From CAZKMQ01 sp964554065 (GTDB lineage: Bacteria > Patescibacteriota > Patescibacteriia > Magasanikbacterales > JBBTQS01): 21,379 bases of DNA. The translations under genes were made by a program, and so were the position numbers. The DNA lies in assembly GCA_964554065.1 (NCBI GenBank), contig CAZKMQ010000008.1:1-21379 (forward strand), given 5' to 3'. Below, piece by piece: positions 14,716 to 21,379 of this stretch. The notes under the pieces are model-generated. The model was not told where the DNA came from. It saw only the letters and a list, made by a program, of their open reading frames with translations, and did not search any database. Each line of letters starts with the position of its first letter. Within the stretch, counting starts at the first letter, position 1.

Positions 14716-14743
14716 TTGATTAATTTCTCAACTACGCTATACT
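14716..14743 (+). promoter_or_regulatory. Promoter of tRNA-His
   Basis: TTGATT (14716-14721) and TATACT (14738-14743) are 16 bases apart. RNA would start near 14750, about 16 bases before the tRNA. Confidence 0.6.
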
Positions 14744-14765
14744 ATTCTCACAAAACCCGTAGCGT

Positions 14766-14837
14766 GGTGGCTATGGTGTAGTGGTAACACAGAGGCTTGT
14801 GGTGCCTTTATCACGGGTTCGATCCCCGTTAGCCACC
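14766..14837 (+). tRNA. tRNA-His (anticodon GTG)
   Basis: The cloverleaf is complete. The acceptor GTGGCTA (14767-14773) pairs with TAGCCAC (14830-14836), the D-stem is GTGT/ACAC, and the anticodon stem GAGGC/GCCTT encloses loop TTGTGGT with GTG at 14799-14801. The T-stem is ACGGG/CCCGT with loop TTCGATC. The extra G at 14766 can pair with discriminator C at 14837, the G(-1):C73 identity element unique to tRNA-His. CCA is not encoded and must be added by a nucleotidyltransferase. Confidence 0.96.
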
Positions 14838-14854
14838 CCGGTGCGGGTTTTTTT
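14837..14854 (+). terminator. Terminator abutting tRNA-His
   Basis: CCCG (14837-14840) and CGGG (14844-14847) form a short stem that begins on the discriminator base, followed by seven T residues. CGGGTTTT (14844-14851) can instead pair with AAAACCCG (14752-14759) in the 5' leader, enclosing the whole tRNA. Confidence 0.65.
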
Positions 14855-14869
14855 AATTGCAAAAATCTG

Positions 14870-14878
14870 TGCTACCAT
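14870..14878 (+). promoter_or_regulatory. Candidate extended -10 promoter for the GT-C glycosyltransferase
   Basis: TGCTACCAT is a TGn plus TACCAT extended -10 element. The start would be near 14885, three bases before the ATG at 14888. No good -35 exists because the upstream bases are the T-run of the tRNA terminator. Confidence 0.35.
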
Positions 14879-14887
14879 ACCCATACT

Positions 14888-16588
14888 ATGAAAAAATACT
14901 GGAAACCACTCCTACTCCTTATTGTGCTTTTAAGCGCTATCCTGCTATTTCGAATTGATCGCGCTGATGTCACCGGTGATAGCGCAACTTACTTATATAG
15001 ATCGGTTGGCTATATTGATTATATGAGTAGCACGCTGCAAACCACACCACTACAATGGCTATCTGAAATACCATGGTGGGTGCGCATTGGATTTCACGAT
15101 GCACCAGCACTATATTTTGGTTCACACCATCTTGTAATGCAAGTGTTTGGCGCGAGTCCAATTCCTGGTCGCATACTACACGCTCTACTTGGTGTGATTA
15201 TAGGTGTGCTTCTATGGCTGTATACTCTTCGTCGCTCAAATCAAACAACTGCGTGGCTAGCCATAGCTGTATTTGTTGCACTTACACCACTTATCACCAT
15301 ACATCGATCCAATCTTCTTGAATCATTCATGATTATCTGGCTTGTGGCTGGACTGTTTAGTTTTTTCAGGGCTGTGCAAAGTGATACAAAAAAGTATTGG
15401 TATCTAACAGCACTATTCTTCGGTCTTGCGCTACTCACAAAATATACTGCGATATTTGTTATTGCCGGTCCAATGCTGTGGCTGCTTTTGCATCCTAAGA
15501 AATTCTTGAATAAACACGTAGTAGCTAGCATGGCACTACTTATTATTCTACTTCTACCAATTATCGTGTACAACGTAATGATGTACAAAACAATTGGTCA
15601 CCCCGATTTGCAATTTTCATCATTTCTCAACTTTGACACTTCAGCAGAATGGCCTGTAATCCAAAGAACACTAAGTGACAAGACCGGCGGGAACTTTTTT
15701 GCTAGCATGTGGAAAATTCTCACCACCGCACATACACTAGTACTCCCCACAATTACAGCACTTCTTCTTACAATACTTGGATTTTTCATGTATTTCACAT
15801 ACAAAAAATCTACAGTGGTTCACAGCACTCTTCTATTCTCACTTGCACTTGCTATCATCGGAACAAAGTACACGGGGATTTCTTTCCGATTCTTAACACC
15901 AGCATTTGCAATGATGGCAATGATAACTGCAGTCACACTGATCGATATATATAAGTTAAAAATTAAATTCAAACGTGAACTTGTCGCATTACTAATAATT
16001 ATCTGCGCCTCAGGATGGGTCATGACTGCGCAAACTAACTACGCCTACGCTCAACCGCAAGGCATTTGGGAAAACCCTGCACGAGAACAAAATAATGGCT
16101 ACCAAGAACTTGATGCGCACTTTAGAAATTTTTACAAAAACAAATACCCAAACCGATCCCTTAACATATGGGGTTACCGAAACGAAAGCATTGCACTTGC
16201 ACAAGAATTCATGCGTGTAGTTGATGGATCTGATGATAACGAAGATCCGTTTGACGGAATGCTTATCTATGACGGACGCATGTCTTGGTTCCAAAGACTA
16301 TGGTATTACCAAAGATGGAATTTGTATAACGCATATACTCATGTCACCACATACGAATTCCAAAAACTCATCAATGAAAACCCAACCATATTTGACAGCT
16401 TCACTTCATACTCGTTTGTAATAGCCCATGAGCCAGACATCGGAGAAGTTGGTGAAGATGCTCCAGTTTATGAAGACTTGGCACAAAGCTTAGTTGAGCG
16501 CTTTACTGAACAAGGAGCAACAACAAAAACGATTTACACTCCAGACGGCCGCGCTGCATTTACCATTTATGGGGAAATGGCGAAATAA
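14888..16588 (+). CDS. GT-C fold membrane glycosyltransferase (PMT_2/ArnT-like)
   Basis: A 566-residue polytopic protein with about ten to eleven transmembrane helices (first at about 6-22, the rest from about 96 to 400) and a C-terminal extracytoplasmic domain of about 165 residues. The first outer loop carries the acidic motif DRADVTGDSATY with Asp24, Asp27 and Asp31. The D-x-A-x-Y form matches the catalytic loop of lipid-phosphate-sugar-dependent GT-C enzymes. The helix with LLTKYTAIF is also typical of PMT_2 members. Such enzymes move a sugar from a polyprenyl carrier to a protein or lipid outside the membrane. Donor and acceptor are unknown. It is a single-gene unit, upstream of an 11-bp hairpin. 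Confidence 0.82.
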   Translation: MKKYWKPLLLLIVLLSAILLFRIDRADVTGDSATYLYRSVGYIDYMSSTLQTTPLQWLSEIPWWVRIGFHDAPALYFGSHHLVMQVFGASPIPGRILHALLGVIIGVLLWLYTLRRSNQTTAWLAIAVFVALTPLITIHRSNLLESFMIIWLVAGLFSFFRAVQSDTKKYWYLTALFFGLALLTKYTAIFVIAGPMLWLLLHPKKFLNKHVVASMALLIILLLPIIVYNVMMYKTIGHPDLQFSSFLNFDTSAEWPVIQRTLSDKTGGNFFASMWKILTTAHTLVLPTITALLLTILGFFMYFTYKKSTVVHSTLLFSLALAIIGTKYTGISFRFLTPAFAMMAMITAVTLIDIYKLKIKFKRELVALLIIICASGWVMTAQTNYAYAQPQGIWENPAREQNNGYQELDAHFRNFYKNKYPNRSLNIWGYRNESIALAQEFMRVVDGSDDNEDPFDGMLIYDGRMSWFQRLWYYQRWNLYNAYTHVTTYEFQKLINENPTIFDSFTSYSFVIAHEPDIGEVGEDAPVYEDLAQSLVERFTEQGATTKTIYTPDGRAAFTIYGEMAK

Positions 16589-16593
16589 TCAAA

Positions 16594-16629
16594 ATGTAAC
16601 GCACTCATGAGCACCTGTGTGCGTTACAT
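16594..16629 (+). terminator. 11-bp hairpin after the GT-C gene
   Basis: ATGTAACGCAC (16594-16604) pairs perfectly with GTGCGTTACAT (16619-16629) around a 14-base loop, five bases after the stop. No T-run follows, so it may be a 3'-end stabiliser or a factor-assisted terminator, not a classical intrinsic one. Confidence 0.55.
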
Positions 16630-16636
16630 CACGAAG

Positions 16637-16765
16637 AAAATAAGAGAAGATCACGGTATTTGCGAACTGTTTTGGCTTGGTCCGAGCGAAGCGAGGCAAA
16701 ACAGCGAGCACATAGCGAAGCGATCCGCTGGAGAACGCGAGCGTGCCGTGATCTTCTTTTATTTT
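16637..16765. repeat. 20-bp inverted repeat enclosing a structured 89-base loop
   Basis: Bases 16637-16656 pair with 16746-16765 over 20 bp with one G-U. The outer part is A/T-rich on both sides, as in a bidirectional terminator between the GT-C gene and the minus-strand tRNA-Arg. The loop holds CTGTTTTG/CAAAACAG (16667-16674 with 16697-16704) and two copies of AGCGAAGCGA (16685-16694 and 16714-16723), whose GCGAAGC core is a very stable mini-hairpin. It could be a terminator with an inserted palindromic element, a structured RNA or a small non-autonomous mobile element. I see no gene in 16589-16773; the frame through it on the plus strand is not credible. Confidence 0.65.
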
Positions 16766-16773
16766 CGTAGCTG

Positions 16774-16845
16774 TACCCCCGGTAGGAATCGAACCTACAT
16801 TCCAGGATTAGAAAACCTGTGTTCTATCCATTGAACTACGGGGGC
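16774..16845 (-). tRNA. tRNA-Arg (anticodon TCT)
   Basis: Reading the minus strand, the acceptor GCCCCCG pairs with CGGGGGT (G1-U72 wobble) and the discriminator is A. The D-stem is GTTC/GAAC. The anticodon arm CAGGT/TCCTG carries loop TTTCTAA with TCT at 16810-16812; one pair next to the loop is T-T. The T-arm is GTAGG/CCTAC around TTCGATT. CCA is not encoded. The first half overlaps the 3' end of the GT2 coding sequence on the same strand. Confidence 0.95.
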
Positions 16846-17686
16846 TTTTTTTCGTTTGCATGGCTGTTTTCCAAATCATCCAACGTTCAAGAAGTAGAAA
16901 ACCAAGCAAACTAGTCTGCGTCTTTGCCTTGTGCCAACCAAACAGAGAACCTGTAGCAAGTGCTGGCAATAGCAATAGACGAAGTACTATAGCACGATAT
17001 TGCTTTGGCATCAATACCCTGCCAAAAAACGGCGCCGGATTATTCTTATCTAAAGCCAAATCATGCAAAGCACGCAACCGAAGCCACTGAGCACTTGAAT
17101 CAACCATACTCCAATCAGGGAAAGGACCAGTGACCTTCTGATGATACACCGATACCTCAGGCGCGGCAACTATTTTGCCGTGTTGCCATGCTCGTAAGGC
17201 TAATTCCTTGTCCTCATATCGACTGAATGTTTCATCAAATCCGCCAACTTCTTTCAGTACAGACTTGCGATATGCAATGTTAGCAGTCATTGGCCACTTC
17301 CCATATGGATTCTCTACACGTCGCTCATCACGCGCGGGCATGTAATTCTCTGCCACATATACAACAGCACCACTTACACCAACAATCTCAGGATCGTCAA
17401 AATATCTAGCAAGACCTGCAAGCCAATTTTCAGAAACAACACAATCATCATCAGTAAAAGCGATAATGTCACCATGAGCCACACCAATGCCGGTGTTTCG
17501 CGCTACACTACGACCTGCATGCGGCTGACGAACCAATCGCACACCTTCAGGAATCTCCAAATCCACTTCTCCACCGTCATCAACTACAATAACTTCAAAA
17601 CGCGGATAGTTCTGCTCTACAAGAGCGTCTACACAGCGCGCCAAGTCCTCCTTTCTATTGAACGTGGGCACGATAACGGAGATCAT
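16808..17686 (-). CDS. Family 2 glycosyltransferase whose 3' end runs into tRNA-Arg
   Basis: A 292-residue GT-A fold enzyme that transfers a sugar from a nucleotide-sugar donor at the cytoplasmic face. It starts MISVIVPTFNRKEDLARCVD, has VIVVDDGG around 33-40, the metal-binding DDD in AFTDDDC (about 76-82), FDETFSRYEDKELALRAW with the catalytic-base region, and a hydrophobic C-terminal stretch (about 230-270) that may attach to the membrane. The ATG overlaps the recombinase stop by four bases (ATGA). The last 12 codons (SPRSSMDRTQVF) and the TAA are read from tRNA-Arg sequence, and the stop uses anticodon base 36 plus A37 and A38. There is no earlier stop in frame. The functional domain ends before this tail. 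Confidence 0.85.
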   Translation of the reverse strand: MISVIVPTFNRKEDLARCVDALVEQNYPRFEVIVVDDGGEVDLEIPEGVRLVRQPHAGRSVARNTGIGVAHGDIIAFTDDDCVVSENWLAGLARYFDDPEIVGVSGAVVYVAENYMPARDERRVENPYGKWPMTANIAYRKSVLKEVGGFDETFSRYEDKELALRAWQHGKIVAAPEVSVYHQKVTGPFPDWSMVDSSAQWLRLRALHDLALDKNNPAPFFGRVLMPKQYRAIVLRLLLLPALATGSLFGWHKAKTQTSLLGFLLLERWMIWKTAMQTKKSPRSSMDRTQVF

Positions 17687-18669
17687 TTCTTTTTATTATG
17701 AAACTTCTTATGCACTTGACGCAATCCTTTGTCAGTAATGTGTGTGTATATTTGAGTAGTTGTAATAGAACTATGACCTAACATTTGCTGAACACTGCGA
17801 ATATCCGCACCATTTCGCAATAAATCCGTTGCATATGAATGACGCAAAGTGTGAGGTGTCACCGTCTTTGTAATACCAGCCTGACTAGCCAACCGTTCAA
17901 TTATTCGCTGTACTGATCGGTCAGTAAGTGGCCTGTCTTCACTAGAATTAGCACGTTTCTTGGCTTTTTGCGCGCGATCATGAGAAATGAAAATATATGG
18001 ATTCATATCTTTACGCTCATCAAGGTAATTCTTCACCCATTCACGCGCCCCATCTGACAAAAAAACCACGCGAGACTTTCCACCCTTACCTTTTACTGTA
18101 AACTCCTCTAATTTAAGATTAATGTCGTCGATTTTTAACTTCACAAGCTCTGAAACACGTAATCCAGTGCTAAATAATAGCTCAATAATAGCTTTGTTGC
18201 GATAATGCGTTAGCGAAAGCTCATGCGGTTCCATAATTTGTCCATGATTATCCGAAAGTGGAGCAACAAGTAAGCGATCAAGCTCCTTTCCATCAAGAAA
18301 TGACACATCGCGGTCTGGCATTTTAGCAAGTTCGATCTTTTCAGACGCCAAAGTCTTCACATCGCGCTTACTTAAATATTTCAAAAAACTTCGCAATGCG
18401 ATAAGATGATAATTCTGCGTGTTCTTCTTAAGTGGCTCACCATGCACATCAACTAAGCGATTAAGCCACAACCGATATTTACGCACAAGCTCACCTGTAA
18501 TTTCTTTTGGACTAACATCGCCGGCAAATTCCACAAAGCGATGCAAATAAAAATCATAGTTACGAATCGTCCGGCTGCTACGACCGCGCTCCACTTCACA
18601 ATATTCCAAAAACTGACGAATGTATTCGCTGAGTTTTAACTTAGTTGATGACGATTTTCTTTTTGCCAT
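17683..18669 (-). CDS. Tyrosine recombinase, XerC/XerD type
   Basis: A 328-residue site-specific recombinase. The N-terminal SAM-like core-binding domain (about 10-105) has RTIRNYDFYLHRFVEF. The catalytic domain (about 125-320) has the full set of residues: Arg171 in STGLRVSEL, Lys195, His273 and Arg276 in TPHTLRHSYA, His299 in MLGHSS, and nucleophile Tyr308 in TQIYTHI. The length is near the ~300 of Xer proteins and it looks intact. It is most likely the chromosome-dimer-resolution recombinase, though a mobile-element integrase is possible given tRNA-Arg downstream. No dif-like site or att repeat was found in the window. It is transcribed from the promoter at 18681-18709 with almost no leader, and translation is coupled to GT2. 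Confidence 0.9.
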   Translation of the reverse strand: MAKRKSSSTKLKLSEYIRQFLEYCEVERGRSSRTIRNYDFYLHRFVEFAGDVSPKEITGELVRKYRLWLNRLVDVHGEPLKKNTQNYHLIALRSFLKYLSKRDVKTLASEKIELAKMPDRDVSFLDGKELDRLLVAPLSDNHGQIMEPHELSLTHYRNKAIIELLFSTGLRVSELVKLKIDDINLKLEEFTVKGKGGKSRVVFLSDGAREWVKNYLDERKDMNPYIFISHDRAQKAKKRANSSEDRPLTDRSVQRIIERLASQAGITKTVTPHTLRHSYATDLLRNGADIRSVQQMLGHSSITTTQIYTHITDKGLRQVHKKFHNKKK

Positions 18670-18680
18670 ATGTTAATTAC

Positions 18681-18709
18681 ATTGTACGACACATTGCAAC
18701 ACTGTTCAA
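18681..18709 (-). promoter_or_regulatory. Promoter of the recombinase-GT2 operon
   Basis: On the minus strand TTGAAC (18704-18709) is followed after exactly 17 bases by TACAAT (18681-18686). RNA would start near 18674, five bases before the ATG at 18669, so the message is practically leaderless. Confidence 0.6.
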
Positions 18710-18716
18710 CATGTGA

Positions 18717-18726
18717 TTGTGCACAA
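18717..18726. promoter_or_regulatory. Palindrome between divergent promoters, possible operator
   Basis: TTGTGCACAA is a perfect 10-bp palindrome lying between the recombinase promoter and the TATAAT of the DUF5667 gene. It sits in the -35/spacer zone of the latter, where a dimeric regulator could act. Ten bases can occur by chance. Confidence 0.25.
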
Positions 18727-18730
18727 AATA

Positions 18731-18739
18731 TGGTATAAT
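18731..18739 (+). promoter_or_regulatory. Extended -10 promoter for the DUF5667 gene
   Basis: TGGTATAAT is a perfect extended -10 element with a consensus TATAAT at 18734-18739. No strong -35 is visible at 16-18 bases. RNA would start near 18746, leaving about 28 bases without a Shine-Dalgarno before the ATG at 18774. Confidence 0.6.
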
Positions 18740-18773
18740 TTTTGCATTGAAATGAAATTATTACTCATACTTT

Positions 18774-21379
18774 ATGTCGATCAAAATCGCACAGCAATTA
18801 TTTACACGACGCGCATCAGATCTCAAATCTATTGTGTTGTTTGCCGCCCTTGTAGGAGCGGTCATTTTATTCACTGCTAGTACTGCACTTGCTCAAACTG
18901 AAGAAACAACGGCTGACACAGCAGCAGAAGAAACTGTTGAAGTTGTAGAAGAAGAAAATGAAGATGCAACTCTTGATGAGCGTGTCACCACTGAGGATTT
19001 AGGTGCTGAAGAAGCTGTGATTTTGCCAGACAGTCCGCTGTTTGGATTCAAACGATTTGGCCGTAGTATTCGTGAGGCATTTACTTTTAATCCAGTAAAA
19101 AAAGCTGAACTGCGCTTGCAACATGCAAACCAAGAAATGTCTGAGGCACAGCAACTTTTGAATAGTGATGGAGCAGATGATGATGCTATCGCTGATGCAG
19201 CTGATGCAATGTCTCGAGCTACTGAAAGAATGGAAAAAATTCAAGACCAGGCTGAATCACTTCGCGAACGAAAAGACACTGATGGTGGTGCTGTAGGAAC
19301 ATTGGTTGAGCATGTTTTAGACAGTCAGATCAAACACCAAAAAGTACTTGATCACGTTGAGCAAAGAGTTTTAGAAAACGTTTCTGAAAAAACAGCTGAG
19401 CGAGCTTTTGAACATATTGCAAGTGCGCGCGAACGTTCAGCAACAACAGCAGGAGAAGTACTTGCTCGTGTTGAAGAAGATGCAGACCGAATTGCGGAGC
19501 GCATTAATACAGTATTACAAGAACAAAGAGGCAGTCAGTTCAAGGATTTTAAAAACGTTGAAATCCTTTTGCGTATTGAAGAGCGTGTTCCTGAAGTAGC
19601 GCGTGATGCTATTCGTAATGCACAACATAGTGCACTTGATAGATTTCATTCACGACTTGAAGATGGCGGACTTCGTGCTGAAGGTATTGCTGACAGATTC
19701 TTGAGCTACGCTGAGCACATTGATGGTGACCCAGGATTGTTATTCCAAGCATCTGACCAAATTAAATCACGACTGGATAATCCAGAACTTGCAGGAAAGT
19801 TTGAAGAAGCAAAAGATGTATTTGCTCGTCACTTCCAAGAGAGAATTGAGGAGAGTGAGCGATTTGAGGGTGAAGCATTTAAAGACCGTATGCGTGAGCG
19901 CATGTTCCGCCAGTTTGCTGGAAATGACATTGAACAGGTGCGTATCTTGGAAGATTTAGGTGACCGCATTCATGTGCAAGATGAAAAAATTAGTCTAAAG
20001 ATTAAGCAGGAATTCAAGGCGCAAGAAGATGAGGCTGTAGGTAGATTCCGCGCAAAGTTTTCTGATGCTAATTCACAAAGTGTTGCTGATGAATTTGACC
20101 GACTGCGCAAACAAGTCTTTGATAATCCAAACCCAGACCCAGCATTGTTTAAAGCAATGGATGCACTTGAAGCAAAGCTAGGTCCTGAGCAGCGTGCATT
20201 TATCCAAGAGATGGAAGGGGAAGCACACGCTCAGTTTGCACGACGCGCACAAGAAGAAGGAGATGATTTCTTCCGTCACATTAGTACATCAATTCCTGAA
20301 GACATTGGCGTTTTCCAAAACTTACAAGACACATTCCGTGATCCTGGATTTGACTTCGGAGGATTTGGTCCGGACTTTGGCCCAGGAGGACCTGGAGGAG
20401 GATTTGATCTTCCACCGGCATTCTTTGATAGAGCAATTAATGTACAGACCGATGGATTGCGCGATCATTTGCGTGATATTGACAGTGCAGATGCATCTGA
20501 TCATTTCTTAAGTCGGTTTGATGATGCACCAGACTTTATTGTTGATGAAATCAAACGTCGTCATGGTGACTTTGATGATTTGTTTGTGGAGAAACAGCGC
20601 TTTATTGAAGAAGAACGATTCCGTAAAATGGAATTTGAATCGCGCAACCGATCAGATGAAGGACGTTTGCGAATTGAACGTGAATTTAATGACCGTCTTG
20701 AAGCTGCTGATACAGATGAACAGCGTGACGCACTTGAACAAGAACGCCGCAATCGTGAAAGTGAACTTGACGAAGCCACAATTGGTGATCGGCGTGAAAT
20801 GTTCAAACTGCGCATTAAATCTAATCCGTTTTGCGACGAGCAATGCCAAGAAGAAGAAACTCGCAGGTTTGAAACTCAATTAGATGATCATCGTGAAGAA
20901 ATAAGTAATATCCGCGAATTTCACAATGACCAACGTGTTGAATTTGAACAGAGATTCCGTGATGAGCGCGGGTTTGAACGAGGAGAAGGCTTCCCTGGTC
21001 GACCGGACGAGTTCCCAGGACAAGGCGAGCCACCATTTGGACCTCCTCCAGGAGCAGATAATTTCCCATTCGACCGTCCAGATTTTGATAGACCAGACTT
21101 TGACCGTCCTTCATTTGATCCTGTGCTAGAACCAGATCACGACGATGGTGATGAAGACAAGTCACGCCTCAAGGAGGAAATCAAGATTCGCGTAGACGAC
21201 GATGGGAGAGAACGCATTGAAATCAAAACTGACTTTCGTGATGCAGATGGAAACAGGTTTCGTGACGAATTCCGCAGTGAGGAACGTGAAGACAGTAGCG
21301 GCAGCGGCAACGGAGATAACTTTCGCAGGGAAGAAGAGCGTCGTATTGAATTCCGCGAAGACTTCCGACAGCCAGAACC
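18774..21379 (+). CDS. Long exported DUF5667-domain coiled-coil protein, truncated by the window end
   Basis: The frame is open for 868 codons and runs off the window edge, so the C-terminus is unknown. Residues 1-40 form a signal peptide (basic start, hydrophobic 19-37, ALA before QTEE), followed by a highly acidic stretch (about 41-80). Residues about 82-190 match DUF5667: ILPDSPLFGFKRFGRSIREA and NPVKKAELRLQHANQEMSEA, the conserved proline-linked helix and long charged helix. The rest is very rich in Glu, Asp, Arg and Phe, with predicted coiled coil broken by Gly/Pro/Phe-rich segments at about 523-549 and 740-783 (RPDFDRPDFDRP). The only cysteines seen are a C-x3-C pair at 687 and 691. The product should be secreted or surface-exposed. 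The function of DUF5667 is unknown. Confidence 0.85.
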   Translation, partial: MSIKIAQQLFTRRASDLKSIVLFAALVGAVILFTASTALAQTEETTADTAAEETVEVVEEENEDATLDERVTTEDLGAEEAVILPDSPLFGFKRFGRSIREAFTFNPVKKAELRLQHANQEMSEAQQLLNSDGADDDAIADAADAMSRATERMEKIQDQAESLRERKDTDGGAVGTLVEHVLDSQIKHQKVLDHVEQRVLENVSEKTAERAFEHIASARERSATTAGEVLARVEEDADRIAERINTVLQEQRGSQFKDFKNVEILLRIEERVPEVARDAIRNAQHSALDRFHSRLEDGGLRAEGIADRFLSYAEHIDGDPGLLFQASDQIKSRLDNPELAGKFEEAKDVFARHFQERIEESERFEGEAFKDRMRERMFRQFAGNDIEQVRILEDLGDRIHVQDEKISLKIKQEFKAQEDEAVGRFRAKFSDANSQSVADEFDRLRKQVFDNPNPDPALFKAMDALEAKLGPEQRAFIQEMEGEAHAQFARRAQEEGDDFFRHISTSIPEDIGVFQNLQDTFRDPGFDFGGFGPDFGPGGPGGGFDLPPAFFDRAINVQTDGLRDHLRDIDSADASDHFLSRFDDAPDFIVDEIKRRHGDFDDLFVEKQRFIEEERFRKMEFESRNRSDEGRLRIEREFNDRLEAADTDEQRDALEQERRNRESELDEATIGDRREMFKLRIKSNPFCDEQCQEEETRRFETQLDDHREEISNIREFHNDQRVEFEQRFRDERGFERGEGFPGRPDEFPGQGEPPFGPPPGADNFPFDRPDFDRPDFDRPSFDPVLEPDHDDGDEDKSRLKEEIKIRVDDDGRERIEIKTDFRDADGNRFRDEFRSEEREDSSGSGNGDNFRREEERRIEFREDFRQPE

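Noticed and set aside
16607..16834. Plus-strand frame across the hairpin region and tRNA-Arg
   Set aside because: It reads through an inverted repeat and ends in antisense tRNA sequence (NRTYIPGLENLCS-type translation). There is no ribosome site.
16774..18669. Genomic island with the recombinase inserted at tRNA-Arg
   Set aside because: The tRNA is intact, but no second copy of its 3' end was seen in the window. The recombinase looks like housekeeping Xer, and GT2 is coupled to it. An island boundary outside the window cannot be excluded.

Overview
This window looks like a chromosomal segment from a Candidatus Patescibacteria (CPR, probably Parcubacteria-like) bacterium. The reasons are a tandem array of small VirB2/TrbC-like two-helix proteins, a very long coiled-coil protein with a DUF5667-type domain, genes packed with 1-4 base gaps or ATGA overlaps, tRNAs without an encoded CCA, few Shine-Dalgarno sequences, and moderate to low GC. 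TGA is used as a stop, so the code appears to be standard. The lineage is inferred from gene content only; there is no rRNA or marker protein here to prove it.

Layout. Bases 1-3201 hold small accessory genes: a hypothetical acidic protein, a DUF1761 membrane protein, a short unknown gene and a CPA2 (Kef-type) cation/proton antiporter on the minus strand, and a membrane-tethered DM13-domain protein. Bases 3211-7797 are a complete branched-chain amino acid type ABC importer (substrate-binding protein, LivH, LivM, LivG, LivF), with a strong terminator after the binding protein. A Nudix hydrolase follows one base after livF. Bases 8372-10645 hold galU and an orphan family-1 sugar-type substrate-binding lipoprotein.

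The most distinctive part is 10642-13718. Six consecutive paralogues (called A to F here) each have a signal peptide and two transmembrane helices around a conserved YGG-x-x-WM-x-A-x-GN turn. A carries 12 cysteines and overlaps the upstream binding-protein gene by ATGA. C alone has a strong Shine-Dalgarno, a hairpin-rich leader and its own terminator. This looks like a pilin-like or cell-surface structure with unequal dosage of related subunits. A monocistronic unknown membrane-anchored gene follows (13835-14623).

Bases 14700-18669 hold tRNA-His, a GT-C membrane glycosyltransferase, a 20-bp inverted repeat enclosing a structured 89-base loop, tRNA-Arg(TCT), a GT2 glycosyltransferase whose last 12 codons and stop lie inside the tRNA-Arg gene, and a full-length tyrosine recombinase (Xer type). 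The last 2.6 kb (18774 to the edge) is one uninterrupted exported DUF5667 protein of at least 868 residues, cut by the window end.

Several genes without a Shine-Dalgarno have plausible promoters that would start the transcript 0-5 bases before the ATG. That suggests leaderless translation is common in this genome. GalU, the two glycosyltransferases, the exported DUF5667 protein and the pilin-like array together point to investment in the cell surface.
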